From positions 10,010,448 through 10,074,447 of the forward strand of contig JAJEKV010000012.1 of assembly GCA_021234155.1 (NCBI GenBank): DNA of 64,000 nucleotides, written 5' to 3'. The translations under genes and the position numbers were made by a program. The DNA is from Isoetes taiwanensis. Taxonomy: Eukaryota; Streptophyta; Lycopodiopsida; Isoetales; Isoetaceae. Below are positions 21,430-33,541 of this stretch, piece by piece (the first letter of the stretch is position 1; each line of letters begins with the position of its first letter). The notes under the pieces are model-generated. The model did no database searches. It saw only the letters and a list, made by a program, of their open reading frames with translations, and was not told the DNA's origin.

Positions 21430-22460
21430 GTGGATATTGGCAACAATCAACCTGTCCGCATTGCTGCAAACCTTCCGGCTCCTTATCGTAACAGGGCCGT
21501 CACGCTGTTCAAAAAATTCAAACACATTTTCGCCTGGAGTTACAAAGATCTTCGGGGCATCAACAAAAGCTTGGGGGAACTCACCATTCCTACCAAATCT
21601 GATGCACGACCAGTGTAGCAACGACGATCATGTGCTCAACCCTAATTACCGCGGATCGCGTCAAGGCGGAAATTGACAAACTCCTTGCTGCAGGTTTGAT
21701 CTATGAGGTCAAACATTCTGAATGGGTGAGCCCTATCGTCATTGCCCTTAAGCACAATGGTAAGATCCGCGTCTGTGTAGACTATCGGAAACTCAATCAG
21801 GCCACGGAGCGTGATCATTTTCCACTTCCCTTCACAGACCAAGTTCTGGAAGAAGTGGCTGGACATGAGATGTACTCCTTTATGGATGGTTTCTCTGGCT
21901 ACAATCAGATCTCCATCAAAGAATCTGATCAACTCAAGACCACTTTCACCACCCCGTGGGGCACTTTTGCCTACAAGGTGGTTCCTTTTGGATTATCCAA
22001 CTCTCCTTCAACATTTCAACGCATCATGCTCTCAGTTTTTCATGATTTCATGAAGGAAAATCCCTTCTTGCAAATTTTTCAAGATGACTTCTCTGCCTAC
22101 AGTTCCATGGCTGACCATTTGGATAAATTGGAACTCGTCTTCCAGAAATGTGATGAGTCCGGCATTAGTCTCAATCCTGAGAAATGCACCTTTTGTGTCA
22201 CCGTGTGTTGTTAGGCCATGTTATCGCGAAAGCAGAATCACTACCGATCCCGCCAAAATCGGTTGTGTGCTCAAAGCTCAAGCACCAGCCAACATCAAAG
22301 AGACACGCTCTTTCCTGGGAAAGGTCAATTATTACTCCACCTTCATACCTGGACTGGCAGCCATTGCAGATCCCATTCATAAACTCACGGGTGACGAATC
22401 CACCTGGGCTTGGAATTCCCGGTGAAGTCGCTTTCAACAACGGTGAAGCTTTTGCTTACG
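21430..22460 (+). pseudogene. Reverse transcriptase (inner gypsy)
   Basis: The frame 21630-22214 contains KHNGKIRVCVDYRKLNQATE, DHFPLPFTDQVLEEVAGHE, MDGFSGYNQISIKE, WGTFAYKVVPFGLSNSP and FQDDFSAYS (about 22078). The upstream linker RAVTLFKKFKHIFAWSYKDL is at 21497-21560. A frame change at about 22205 precedes NIKETRSFLGKVNYYSTF. Confidence 0.85.
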
Positions 22461-24230
22461 AGCACCGGTTCTTGTTCCTCCTCAATGGGACAAGCCCTTT
22501 CACGTTCATGTCGATGTCTCGGCGTTTGCTATTGGAGCTGTTTTTCTCAAGAATATGATCGCATTAATCGATAAACCAACTCGCTACGCCCGCCGAAAAA
22601 CTCAATTCTGGCTGGCGCAACTATTCTCGCCACCGGAGCGTGAAGCTTTGGGTCTCATTTTTCAGGTCCAACGCTTCCGTCATTACCTTTTGGGCAGTCA
22701 AATCAAGTTCTTTGTGGACCACCAAGCACTTCTCTATTTGATCAACAAATCCACGCCCACGGGCCGCATTGCTCGTTGGGTCCTTCTTCTCCAAGAATTT
22801 GCTCCTTTTGAAATCGTTCATAAGGCAGGCAAATCTCATGTTGTTCCGGATTATCTTTCACGCATCCACACTGATGATCCTGCAACAGGGGTCTCAGATG
22901 CCTTTCCGGATGCTCAACTCTTTTTAGTCACGGCAACACCACATTGGTTCCATGATTTTCAGCAGTACCTCCTCACAGGTGCTCTTCCACCAGAAGATGA
23001 GACGCTCTCTCCTGCCAAGCGACAATCCCGTCGCCATCAATTTCTCCGAGAGGTCCGTGACTACACCATGGTTGCCGGACATCTCTACAAAAAGGGTAAG
23101 GACACCATCCTTCGACGCTGTGTTCTACCTCATGAAGTTCCAGACATTGTTCGAGAAGCTCATCAAGGGCTCGGTGGTGGTCATTTTCATGGTGACACCA
23201 CGGCACGCAAAATTCTTCTTGCCGGGTATTATTGGCCCACGCTCTTCAAAGATGCTCACGCCCACGCCCGCACGTGTGACGCTTGCCAGCGGGTGGGACG
23301 CCCCACGGCCCGTGACGCTCTTCCCTTGACGCCGGTCGCCACGCCACTTCCCTTCAGCAAATGGGGAATGGACTTTGTGGGACCTATAGACCCTCCTGCG
23401 CGGCACACTCGTGCCCGATACATTCTGGTTCTCACTGACTACGCCACCAAATGGGCGGAAGCTTGTGCACTTCCAGACAACACTGCCGCAAGCAAAACTG
23501 TAGTCCTCTATCAACAAATCATCACGCCGATTCGGGCTGCCCCGGGCTGAGCTGGTCGTGGGACCGTGGTGTTCATTTCATCAATCATACTATCAAAGAG
23601 TCGACGGATTATCTCCCCGATACATCATCACAAGAGCACACCTTACTATCCTCAAGGCAATGGGTTGGCGTAGAAAGCACCAACAAAACTCGGGTCACCA
23701 TTCTCAAGAAAATTTGTGGACGCTTCCCCACGCATTGGCGAGACAAAACTTCCCTATCTTGTTCTACGGGCCTACAATACTTGTTTCAAGATTGCTACGG
23801 GTCACACTCCTTTTAAATTGGTTTATGGTCAGGAAGCTCTCATGCCCTTTGAATTCATTCTTCCAACACTCCGGTTTCAACCAAGCACGCTCATAATCCA
23901 CCAAATTTGCTCTCAAAGAACGGGTCTATCAATTAGAACAGTTGGATGAACTTCGAAGGATGCTTATATTCGTGTTCTTCATGGACAACAGCTTGCAAAA
24001 ATCTTTACATGACAAACGTTTGAAGACAAAAACATTCAAACAAGGAGATTTGGTTCTTCTTTATGATTCCGTGTACAAAATTTTTAGGGTAAACTCAAGT
24101 TTCGTTATTTGGCCCTTATCAAATTGTTCAAGTGGTTAGACCAAGTGTTTTCCAACTCATTTGAATTAGATGGCACTCCATTACCTACATTAGTTAATGG
24201 TTTTCGCCTCAAAGCGTTTCATCACACGTA
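22461..24230 (+). pseudogene. RNase H and integrase (inner gypsy)
   Basis: One frame (22555-23550) holds the RNase H second half (FFVDHQALLYLINKSTPTGR), the HHCC finger (GLGGGHFHGDTTARKI, CDACQRVG) and the first catalytic Asp (GMDFVGP, about 23370). Frame changes follow before the second Asp (about 23565) and the Glu (about 23670). The C-terminal part (HDKRLKTKTFKQGDLVLLYD) ends near 24115-24230. Confidence 0.85.
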
Positions 24231-24420
24231 AAGTGAACATCCAAACACGAGACAGTTCAAGAATCAAACACCACGAAAGTGACTAGAAAGGCGGTAGATT
24301 ATATTATAGTGGAGATTTTTACAAAATGTGGGCAATGCCCGGCTATTTTCCGCTATGGGCGCGCCTATATACAAAACGGGCTCAGAGCCCTATCTACTAA
24401 GTCCTAAGAGGGAAAACCCT

Positions 24421-24638
24421 CTACTCCGGGGTTCGGAGCCGAGGTGATGCGGAGGAGATGGTAGAGGTTCTCGCCCGGATCCCAAATAAGGTGCGCAGAA
24501 CCACCTCCATCCCGTTGGTCTTGGGCGGGATGTTCAGCCATCCCGCACACCAGCCGCCCATGCTAATGCCCACGGTTGTGGCAGCGCGCCGAGATCCGCA
24601 CAATTCATCTTACAAGTGATCCACTCTCGACAGTTCAT
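24421..24638 (-). pseudogene. Antisense small Cys-rich ORF, second copy, frameshifted
   Basis: Counterpart of 13420-13686, opposite to its own element. ATG at 24638 opens MNCREWITCKMNCADLG, then a frame change; the other frame carries MGGWCAGW, NGMEVV and ends at the TAG 24421-24423. The upstream TATATAAG (24721-24728) and CCAAT-like block are conserved. Confidence 0.6.
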
Positions 24639-24720
24639 TTCGGCATGGTGCAATCTTCGTTGAAACCAAAGAAACGCCATACATCGGCGCCATCGGATGC
24701 CTTCGTTTCACTCGGTTCGT

Positions 24721-24770
24721 CTTATATAGCCAACTGAGGAACTCCTTGTCGACGTGGACCAATCACACAA
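24721..24770 (-). promoter_or_regulatory. Conserved TATA/CCAAT-like promoter block, second copy
   Basis: On the minus strand GATTGGTCCACGTCGACA is followed by GGCTATATAAGACGAAC, matching 13345-13396 in the outer copy. It points away from the extra sense ORF that starts at 25229, so the interval could act as a divergent promoter. Confidence 0.6.
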
Positions 24771-25228
24771 ATCGCCAACGTGTTTGCAATGCAAGGCTGT
24801 TTCTAAAAGGAGAATCTGTTCTCCCGCCGCATATCTAGCAATGGTACCTTCTGACACATTCCTTTTAATGATATCCCACTTCGAGTTGCCAGCATTGAAT
24901 GCCATTCCTTCTTTCCACGCCCGTCGAACATTAATGGATGTCCTTTGCCATCTGTCACATCCGATCTTTCTTTCACGTCTCATCCTCACCGTTCATTGCT
25001 TCTCCCTTACGTTTTTGGGGACTTAGCCAAATTTTTGCCTCTCAATCCCCTTCTTCGCATCTTTTGATTTTGGCATCATCAACGGTTCCTGTTTCGCACT
25101 CTTCCTACCTCTTCGCCTCCAGTTGTGCGCCCTAAAACAAACCTTTTCGTTCCTCTGCGCCTTCATCCTCCGTGCTCGACTTTCGTCTTCCGCCTTTGGC
25201 ATCTCTTTTCGTTCTGCACATCCTTCTC

Positions 25229-28190
25229 ATGGCTGCCCCACGATTTTCTACACTTCAAGCTACTGCTCCCAAGGATCCGGCCCTTTTTGCCTCTGTATCC
25301 TTCTTGACGCCCACTTTCCGTGAAGCCCTTGTTGGCCCCAATAAAGAAGTCGCTGAACGCCACCAGCTTTACGAATTTTCTCAAATGGAACTTCCGGCTC
25401 CAAATCCTGCCCAGTTGCAGCAGTTCATCGCCAATATTGTTAACAGCCCGCAAGGGTACACCACTGTGGTTGATGGCACCACTATTTCATTGACTCAACA
25501 CTTGATTTCTGAGGTATTTCATATTCCCTTGCACACTCCTTGTGTATCATGGTCTGCTATACAGGATATTGATGTCACAGAGTTTGGCGCACCTGCTTAT
25601 CACGCCAATGTCCATCGTCTGACCAATATCGACAAGCCTCATGAGACCTTTGTGAAATTTTTGTGGCGCAAATTCCTGGGGTATTCTATCAAGAACACCC
25701 ATATCAATAAGCCTTTCTATAACCTGGTCCTTACTGCTACACACTCCAAGCACCACATAGATTGGCCCCAAATGATGTTCTATCGTCTTCTCCAAGAAAT
25801 GGACCGCCTTCGGGGTACCACTTCCATTTCTGAAGTTTCTGTGGGAGGACACTTTCAAGCCCTCATCCGTCATTACTTCCCTCCCACACCACCAAATTCT
25901 CATACTTCCACTCAGCGCTCCCTTCCAGTCAATCACCAAGTTGGCACATCACGCCCCTCTTCCCCTGGTCATGACCACAGTCACACTCATGTCACTGTCT
26001 CTTCCTCCGCTACACCATCCACTTCACACCATTTTTCACAAACCTCCCACACCAGGCAACAGCCAGTTCCACCACCACAACACCCTCGGCAATTGTTGTA
26101 TCGATGTCGCTAGGATGCTCAAGCCTGCCGTGACTTAAGTTCTGAGGAATCCCAAGACGCTCTTATGAGCGGGTTCAACGGGCACTCGAGGCCTCTCGAT
26201 GCCAGACACCAAGACCTTCAAGCCGCAAGCGCCCAAGTTGCAACTTTGAGGCCAAACTTCAAGACAAGCATGAAGCTCTCTTACGGGCTCATGCGGATCT
26301 CAAGAGTACACAAGCTCCGGGGCCAGCCAACTCGCGGATCAGCGGTGCTCGGCTCGGTCCAGAAATTCAGACTCTATTAGAGCATAACAAGTCCAAAGCT
26401 GCTCTCCGAAAGTACCAAGGATGAAGATATTGCTAAACTCAATGCCTTGTACTCGGGCGTGGTGAAAACTTCAGCACTCAAGTTCAAAATCTTTCAGCCC
26501 GAGACGCTCAAGTTGCCTCCTTGACGGCTCAGCTTTCTACACAGACCTCTCAGATCACCTCTCTTCAAGATCAACTTACAGAGGTGCAGAAACAGAAAAT
26601 ACTCGATGACGCGGAGATTGCCGCGTGTTTCGTCTCAATACACCGGGAAATCTTCCTCTCGGTCAATCCTTCTCGAACGGGTCCGTGACCGGATCCGCCT
26701 CCCTACTCGAAAAAGAAAATCAGATCCGTGATCTCGAACAACAGCTGCAGCAAGCTATTCAGTCTGCTGATGAGGCTCAAACCAAACTTGACGCCCAGAC
26801 TTCAATTCTTCACAGAATGCCAGTGGACTTCCCAGCTCCCTCCTGCTATCATGATTATGTGGTTGCTCGACGCCACCTCTTTCTTTCAAAGTGGCACGCA
26901 GCGGATGGCCCTGTAGATATCCCAATCGGCGGGCTGATTTTTTCTCGGATTTGGCGAGAACTCTCCATTGAAGACAAAGGGTTGTGCCGTTGCCCTTGTT
27001 GTCTTTGATCTCATACATCGTGCCGATCCGGACTTTCTCACTTTTCCGTGGTTCAGCCCATGGCTTATATCTTTCATGATTTCTATCCGGGTGATACACG
27101 GGGAAAAAACTTCGCAATGGGCCACGCCAAATGTTCTGTTGGTGACCCCATCTGCGCAATGGGTGCTTCGGGATAACAATCCATATCTTGCGGATCCCCG
27201 CTCGGACCAAAACTTTTCATCGAGTACATGCCCGAGCTTGCCAATCATTTATCTCTCTCGGGCAAGCGGAAGCGCCAGAACAAATTAGGAAGTATCTGGG
27301 ACATCCCGAAGATCTTCCCTATGCACAAGTCTATATGCAGCACCTCGCTGGTTACAATCAGTGCTCTTTTGGATAGCAAGACGATCCCCACGGGATGGGA
27401 TAGCCCTCCTGTCAACTCTCAACTCTCTGCTTCTCTTTGGGATCGCTGGTGTCAGGCACTTGATCCAGATCTTGTCGATCAATTCAGGGAGATCGCTTTC
27501 AAAGAACCCACCATACGGGCATGGTCCCTTCTCCCTATGCTTCCCTGGGCGTACCTCCACGCCCCAGGTTCCTGACTTCTGATTGGCGCCTTCCTTTTTG
27601 GACCAAGGTCATGGATGGTCATGCAGGCTGGACACCACCTCAGATCTCGACGGATCTCCGGTGGGATCCACGTTTTGTTCGCCGATCACATTGGGAAGAA
27701 GGTGCTACTACGGACAACACCACCAATTGGATCTACATTGCTAATGGCGTGGTTGGCAACAGCCAGCGGATGCGCTTCATGGTTTCAACACTTTCTTCTT
27801 AGCGCCTCCACCTCACCTGATCCTTCTGTCCATCTTCAAGCAGGCTTTTGCGCTGCCCTCAAATGCATTTTGCTAAGCTCCTTAAATCGGCAGCGTCCCA
27901 TTTTTCACTGCAATCCAAATGCCAGCGTCAGTGCCTTTGGCCTTCGGACCTGTCTCCTCATGGAGTGTCAGTACATTTCTTGAGGCGCCCACGGCGCACT
28001 TGAAGACATGGTGCGCTCTCGTTTTTCTTATTGATGCTGATCCCGCCCTTGGCCAAGACACACCTCAAGCTCTTCAATCACGCCAAGATCTCATCAGCCC
28101 GGTACCATAATGGGGCCCGTCCTCACTCCGTGAGGATCACTTTCAGGTGATGGCTTCCGCCCTCAAAGCGCTTCCTCCTTTTCTTCCTCT
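25229..28190 (+). pseudogene. Extra sense ORF downstream of integrase (inner copy)
   Basis: Opens at ATG 25229 and stays in frame to 26113 (about 294 residues). Motifs shared with the outer copy: TPTFREALVGPNKEVAER, QLYEFSQMELPAPNP, VVDGTTISLTQHLISEVFHI and YSIKNTHINKPFYNLV. From 26113 on, frame changes split a charged, probably coiled-coil region (EKENQIRDLEQQLQQAIQSA, about 26708) and a C-terminal globular part (MPVDFPAPSCYHDYVVARR, DNNPYLADP, HPEDLPYAQVYM). Both copies keep the same order of segments, so this was one long protein of perhaps 900 residues or more. I do not know its function. Confidence 0.65.
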
Positions 28191-28194
28191 CGAG

Positions 28195-28211
28195 TGTCGT
28201 TTGGTGGGGAG
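28195..28211 (+). promoter_or_regulatory. Polypurine tract of inner element
   Basis: GTCGTTTGGTGGGGAG abuts the LTR start TGTTAG at 28212, as at the outer element. Confidence 0.7.
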
Positions 28212-28790
28212 TGTTAGTCTGTGCCTCTGGTGCGGGACTATTCATCATATCGTCGAGACCAGGTCAAGCTCAAAGATCCTCGGTCAACCACGGGTCAGAC
28301 ATCCAAGCCTCCACGAGAAGACTAAGCGAGCCACGCTTGATCAAAGCCTTTGGCGGTCAACAAAGCGCCGCTTCGGACAAGTGACGGCCGTCCTTTGCCC
28401 GCGTCGGCGTCGGCGTGATTCTAGGCACTTCAAGAGGCACCGCCAACATTCCTAGCAAATCAGGCCTCCTTCGAGTCGGCAGAGATCGATCGAGTGTCTA
28501 TATTGGGCCCAAGGCCATTGTACTATATATATGAGTAGAGTTAGCTCATAAGTTTTTAGATGAGTTTTGAGTCTTGTCTCCTTTCAGTTTTCTCTCTATT
28601 GCGAGAGCTCATGTACTTTCATCATTGATATCAAGGAAGCTTATCATCTTTCTCTCATTTGTTCTGTTCTCTTCTTTTTCTTCTCTTTCAGCAAATCCCG
28701 CGTGACATAGTCCCCCGGACTCTCCTGTTAGATCCACGGGTCCTCACAGAGGGCTGTCTTCCAGGAGTTCCCGAACCCAGACCCCAAACA
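28212..28790 (+). repeat. 3' LTR of inner element
   Basis: Runs from TGTTAGTCTGTGCC to ACCCCAAACA and is followed by GACGG at 28791-28795. TATA box near 28521. Confidence 0.9.
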
Positions 28791-28795
28791 GACGG

Positions 28796-30854
28796 CTCGG
28801 CCTGACGCTGTTGAGCTCGAGTGGTGGCGTGAACATTTGCCAATGTGCGACCTTCCACAGCCTGCATGAGCTTCAGAATGCTTTGTCTCACCTTAGGCAT
28901 GACATGAGGCATGAGTTTGTCAAGATCTGGTGCAAAGTGAACTTTTTTGTCATCCTCATGAGGGATGGTGTCCACAGCAAAAGCGGGTTGCGTGTCATGA
29001 GGAATGATAGTCAAAGGGCGTGAAGCCCGGGTGTGACCCGCAACGAGACCAACCCAGTTAGACTGCTGGACGGGAGGGTTAAGGGCCTGATAAATCTCCT
29101 CTTGAGCTTGTTGATCCATAGGATTGGAGGTAGATGCGACTTGTTTGTGGTCATTTGTTGTTAAGGCGCCGTGGTGGTTTTTCTCAAAACAGGGGACGAG
29201 GGCCTTGTTTACCGTTGGCCACCCACAATTGATGTGTGAGAGGCGACGGAAGCGAGTTGATTTGAACACGGGAGTTGAACTTGAACTTGAGGAAGTTGAG
29301 GACACGCCGTGGTGGTGTGACCCCATTCATGACAATGATAACATTGAGCTTTAGAAGGATCAAAGGGAGGACGGTTGCCTTGTCCACGTGGTTGCTGAGA
29401 TTGCTGCGTTTGTTGATACTGCTGCGGTTGTAGAGTGTGATATGTCTGAGGCGGATATGACTGTTGGGGTTGAGGCGTGGTTTGGACTTGAAAAACCATC
29501 TTTTGCCGAAAAGGGGTAGGATGAGAACGAGTGCATTCCTCGGTGGCGTGATTGCACATATTGCATCTTTTACAATGAGGAGGTCCATTGGAGGAGTTGC
29601 ATTCATTTGCCAGATGACCTTGATATTTACAAATAATACAGCAGATGTGAGCGCATTGCGGATTTGCTTGTTGAGGCTGAACAGAATTTTGGGGAACCAT
29701 GACGGGGGGCATGAAAGGGAGTTCCTGGAGAGCAACACCCCGAGAAGAAACATTGACCGAGTGATTTACCAATTCAATGGCCTGCTCCAGAGACTTGGGA
29801 CGCAGGTATTCTGTCATGAGTCGAATGGCAGGAGGAAGGCCCTGCAAAAACCAGACGAGGATCTGGCTTTGCGTGGGGTACTCCTGAAGTTTACTGACAA
29901 GAATGTGAAGACGGTCCGCAAAAATCCCCGGGCCGACTCGCGGGTTCTTCTTTGAAGGTCATTGAGTTGCTTGAGGAGTAATTGATCATCGTCCGTGGTG
30001 CGGTAATGAGACAGAAAGGCAGTTTTCATTTCTTGCCAACTCTGTTTCCAGTGACTTTTGTTGGCCATTAACCACTGATGAGGGGCGCCTCTGAGCGTGG
30101 TCGAAAAGATATGAAATTTGAGTTGTGGTTGCGCATGACCATTCAGAATGGCCAAGGCTTCGAATTCTTCCATATGAGCTTGAGCACTTTGATCCAAAGG
30201 TTTGCCTTTAGTGTTGCCGAAAGTTGGATAAGTCAGCTTCAAATTAGGAGTTGGAGGTGAAGGCGGAACAGACGCATAGACCGGTGGATTCGGTGGAGGA
30301 TATGTTGAAGCATAGAGAGGTGGCGATCCCGAGGCCCGAGAGCAAGGGGGTGGAACTGAAAAAACATGTGGTCCAGCAAAAGCAGCATCTGGTGGGGAAG
30401 GGTCGTGGGAGCCATCCTCATGAGGCTTGAGATCCGTGGTCTGGTAAACAGGAAGAGCATGCTGAAAAGATGGAGAAGACTGAAAGTCGTGAGCGTGGGT
30501 AGGGCCAAAAGACACGTGATGGTAGCCCATCCCACCAGGAGGGGAAGAAGGTTGTGACGGAAGAGGGGTGTGACCTGAAGTGTCAGGAGTCTGGAAATAA
30601 TGAGGCGTGGGCTGAACATGGGTATGCTGTGGAGATTGAGGTTGGGAACAATGCCGACACACAGGGGGAGACCCTGGTCTAGAATGAGCACGAGGGGTAG
30701 GAGGTGCCGACTGAGCGCGGGAGCGGACACGACCACCCTCAATGTCATAGGCAGAATCATACATATCCCGAACAACCTCGCGTCGTTGATGGCGCTCCAG
30801 ACGAGCCGCCGTTTGGCAGAGGAGTTCTTCAGGAGTGAAACCTCTAGCCGACAT
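28796..30854 (-). pseudogene. gag (outer gypsy), three zinc knuckles
   Basis: Opens at ATG 30854 after the primer site. The N-terminal 200 residues are Pro/Ser-rich. The capsid domain follows (LTYPTFGNTKGKPLDQSAQ, HQWLMANKSHWKQSWQEMK, LSHYRTTDDDQLLLKQLND). After a frame change near 29840 come knuckles CIICKYQGHLANEC, CKRCNMCNHATEEC and CYHCHEWGHTTTAC. A second frame change near 29230 leads into the Gag C-terminus, which stops at the inner insertion (28795). With two frame changes it is unlikely to be functional. Confidence 0.82.
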
Positions 30855-30889
30855 GATGGAAGAAAGATCAGCCCCGGCAGCGGCGACAG

Positions 30890-31483
30890 TGTTTGGGGTC
30901 TGGGTTCGGGAACTCCTGCAAGACAGCCCTCTGTGAGGACCCTTGGATCTAACAGGAGAATCCGGGAGCTATGTCACGCGGGATTTGCAAGAAAAGAACA
31001 AGGAAAAGAGAACAGAACAAAAAGAGAACAATGAGATCACAATAATGAGAATAACTTCCTTGATGTCAATGAAGATACATGAGCTCTCGCAATCGAGAGA
31101 AAACTGAAGTGAGACAAGACTCAAAACTCATCTAAAAACTCATGTGCTAACTCTACTCATATATATAGTACAATGGCCTTTGGCCCAATATAGACACTCT
31201 GACTGATTTCGGTGCCGACTCCTGGAAGGAGGCCTGATTTGCAGGAATGCTGGCGGTGCCTCTTGAAGTGCCTGGAATCACGCTGACGCTGACGCAGGCG
31301 GTGACGGGCTGTCACTTGTCTGAGCGTCGCCTTTTGGTAGCAGACGCGGGCTTTGACTGCGTGGTCTGCTGCTTGGTCTTTTGCTGGGCCTTTGACGACT
31401 GACCCGTGCCTGTCTATGGATCCTTGGACTTGACTTGGTCCGTCGTATGCATGAATAGTCCTGTTCCAGGAGGCACAGGACTA
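30890..31483 (-). repeat. 5' LTR of outer gypsy element
   Basis: On the minus strand it ends ACCCCAAACA at 30890 and begins near 31483. The terminal TGTTAG has been lost; the sequence reads GGAC then TAGTA. A TATA-like TATATATAG lies near 31163. Confidence 0.85.
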
Positions 31484-33331
31484 GTAGAAAATAAGCAAGA
31501 AGAAACTTCACGCGAATAAAGGCAAGTATGATGTAGTGAGTAAGAAAGCTCAAAATGCTTCAAGCAGTTGGGTATACCATTAGCGTTGGGTGTTGTTGGC
31601 ATACCATTAGCATCTGCCTTCCACATTCTTATTCCATTCTTAGGCAACCATTCCCGATGCCCTAGCCTCATCTTGTAATACATGAGCGGCCAATCATCTC
31701 TCATGCAAAACTTGAACAGCAAGGGCTCCAAGTGACCAATCAAGCGATCCTTCTTGTCTGAAATGTAACCTTTCACAAACGACTTACAATCAAGAACTTC
31801 AGTTACCAGGTAAGGCGCCAGTGCCTTGGTGCTACATTCTCGAAATAGCTGCATAAGTTCAGGAATAGTGAGTGCATCCGACCTGCGCAGCAAAGTCGAG
31901 TAATTTCCAAATAATGCATCGATGTCATCATGGGTGTGGTCAACCATCATGAAGCCAAGTTGGACCTGATAAAAAATACCTAACCATACAAAATAAGAAA
32001 GGTAAGAGAAAAGATATCTATTCTTGTTCTGGCCAGAGAATGGAGCATCCTTGGTAGCTGTTTTGGGTGGGCTGGAGCCTTTGGTGGAGCTAAGAACTCT
32101 TGTCCATTGCTATTCCTTTTTTTGGTCCTTAATGCATTTGAGTTAAGGATTGTTGCCCCCCATGCACAGTCAGGATTATCTGCATCTCTTAAATGGCCCC
32201 AATTGTCTCTGGAAGCCTCAAGGGCTTTAAGCATATGGTTCAAAGATCCCACATAGAAATTAGAATCATCCTTTCATAGATCGAGGGAAAAATGGCCCAG
32301 GGCGCCCATCAGTGCATCTGTAACACAGACTTTCAAGCGTTCTTCCTTCCATACTAATTTTGCCAACTTCTCCAGTCTAGGTACCATGGTTTTGTTCTGA
32401 TCCATTTTATCATGAATGATCATCAGTGCATGCTCTGGATCACAATGTGATAAAGCCCTCCATGACCAATAAAGGCTCCTACAAGATATCTGGGCTGTCA
32501 TGTGTGCCTTCCTTTCCATCTGCAGTTCTCTTCTCTCCCTTGGATCTCTTCTCTTAGCCATTTTATCTTTTATTACAATACAGTTGTTGCACTTTGAGAA
32601 TGCAATTCTCTTCGCTATAGCCACCTCTAAGTGGTATTCCTTTCACCCAGATAGGAATGAATAAATGAGCTTTTGGACCTGCCCATTTTCTGAGCAAAGG
32701 TCCAACATGTTGTAAGCAAAGTTGGTCCTGTCTGTAGCACTCATATTCCAAAAAAATGTCCGCATGCACGTGATGTCACATGTGGAGAAGTTAGCACAAC
32801 ATCTTTGCATGCAATAAATTGAAGATTTGAAGTCTGAAATGGTAGCGGTCGCGATCTTCCTTTCAGCTTTACTATCCTTGGCCGACTTTCGTGGCGTGCG
32901 ATTCACCATATTTATAAGGTCTTTTTAGAGTCTTAGGAACTTCGACTTGCATGGCATAAAGGTTCTACCTCATTAACTTGCTCTTTCACAACCCTTACTA
33001 GCCGTGACACTGGGACGTTATCCACTAACACCAAAACATTGGGCCACCTGACCAGGTCGTGGATTTGTGGCATTTCAGCACAAGCTTGGCATCTAGATGG
33101 CCTTTCTGGCATAGGGCATATCTTCATCAAGGTGGCACCCAAGGAGTCATCTCCTAATCTTGTATCAGCAACTGCCTGGTTAGGGTCAATGAAGATGATC
33201 ACGTCGAAGCCATAAGGCATGACGCAGCACTCATGCAAGAGTGTGCAGTTTCTCTCAAGAAGCTCATCCCTTGAAATGGCTCCGTCCTGATTAGGTGTCT
33301 TGAAGGGACTCGAGGGATTCTCGGCCACCAA
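31484..33331 (-). pseudogene. DNA-transposon transposase relic (DUF7869-like)
   Basis: Pieces in minus-strand order are as follows. An upstream unidentified part is at 33331-32933. A Cys-rich segment is at 32909-32643 (SSIYCMQRCCANF, CDITCMRTFFWNMS). A segment with SCRSLYWSWRAL and IIHDKMDQNKT is at 32624-32274. NKNRYLFSYLSYF is near 32010. FMMVDHTHDDIDALFGNYS with LRRSDALTIPELM is at 31960-31850. The HDKMD..KT and GHTHDDIDALFG-like signatures belong to a family of DDE-type transposon proteins that I associate with DUF7869. Frame changes and stops split it into at least five frames, and its 3' end meets the gypsy LTR. No terminal repeats were found. Confidence 0.6.
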
Positions 33332-33334
33332 CAG

Positions 33335-33541
33335 CTAATTCAGCCTTTGAATCTGTGCGGGCGGAGTGCAGACACCAGTTTTGTCACCAAGGTTAGTTAC
33401 ATCCCTCGCAGGCCACAAAATGAAACTCCCTTTGGATTCTGCGAGTACTGCAATTTCGGGTTGGGGATATAGCAACCGAAACGCTTCCATATAGAATGAC
33501 TTCCATATAGACACTACAAAAAAACCCTTGGGTAATGGCAA
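33335..33541 (-). other. Unidentified open frame upstream of the transposase relic
   Basis: A 68-codon minus-strand frame in line with the relic below it. It contains FRLLYPQPEIAVLAESKGSF. It may be the N-terminal part of the same transposon gene, or captured sequence. No family recognised. Confidence 0.3.

Larger units (their letters stand above)
17707..28790 (+). mobile_element. Inner Ty3/gypsy LTR retrotransposon, plus strand
   Basis: A complete element of about 11.1 kb with LTRs at both ends and the 5-bp target duplication GACGG. The order is LTR, tRNA-Asp-like primer site, gag, protease, RT, RNase H, integrase, antisense small ORF, extra sense ORF, polypurine tract, LTR. It is the same family as its host, inserted head-on into the gag/protease junction of that host. 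Every coding region has frameshifts, more than in the outer copy. Confidence 0.9.
9264..31483 (-). mobile_element. Outer Ty3/gypsy LTR retrotransposon (Athila/Tat-like), split by a same-family insertion
   Basis: The element reads on the minus strand: 5' LTR 30890-31483, gag 30854-28796, interruption by a plus-strand copy (17707-28790), pol 17706-13810, extra ORF, 3' LTR 9264-9861. After removing the insert and one 5-bp duplication it is about 11.1 kb. The left flank is TAGTA (9259-9263). TAGTA also follows GGAC at the right end, where the last bases of the LTR are missing. The RT core (RKLNQA, DHFPLPF, MDGFSGYNQI) and the tRNA-Asp-like primer site point to the non-chromoviral Athila/Tat branch. 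Coding regions carry frameshifts, so it is probably dead. Confidence 0.85.
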
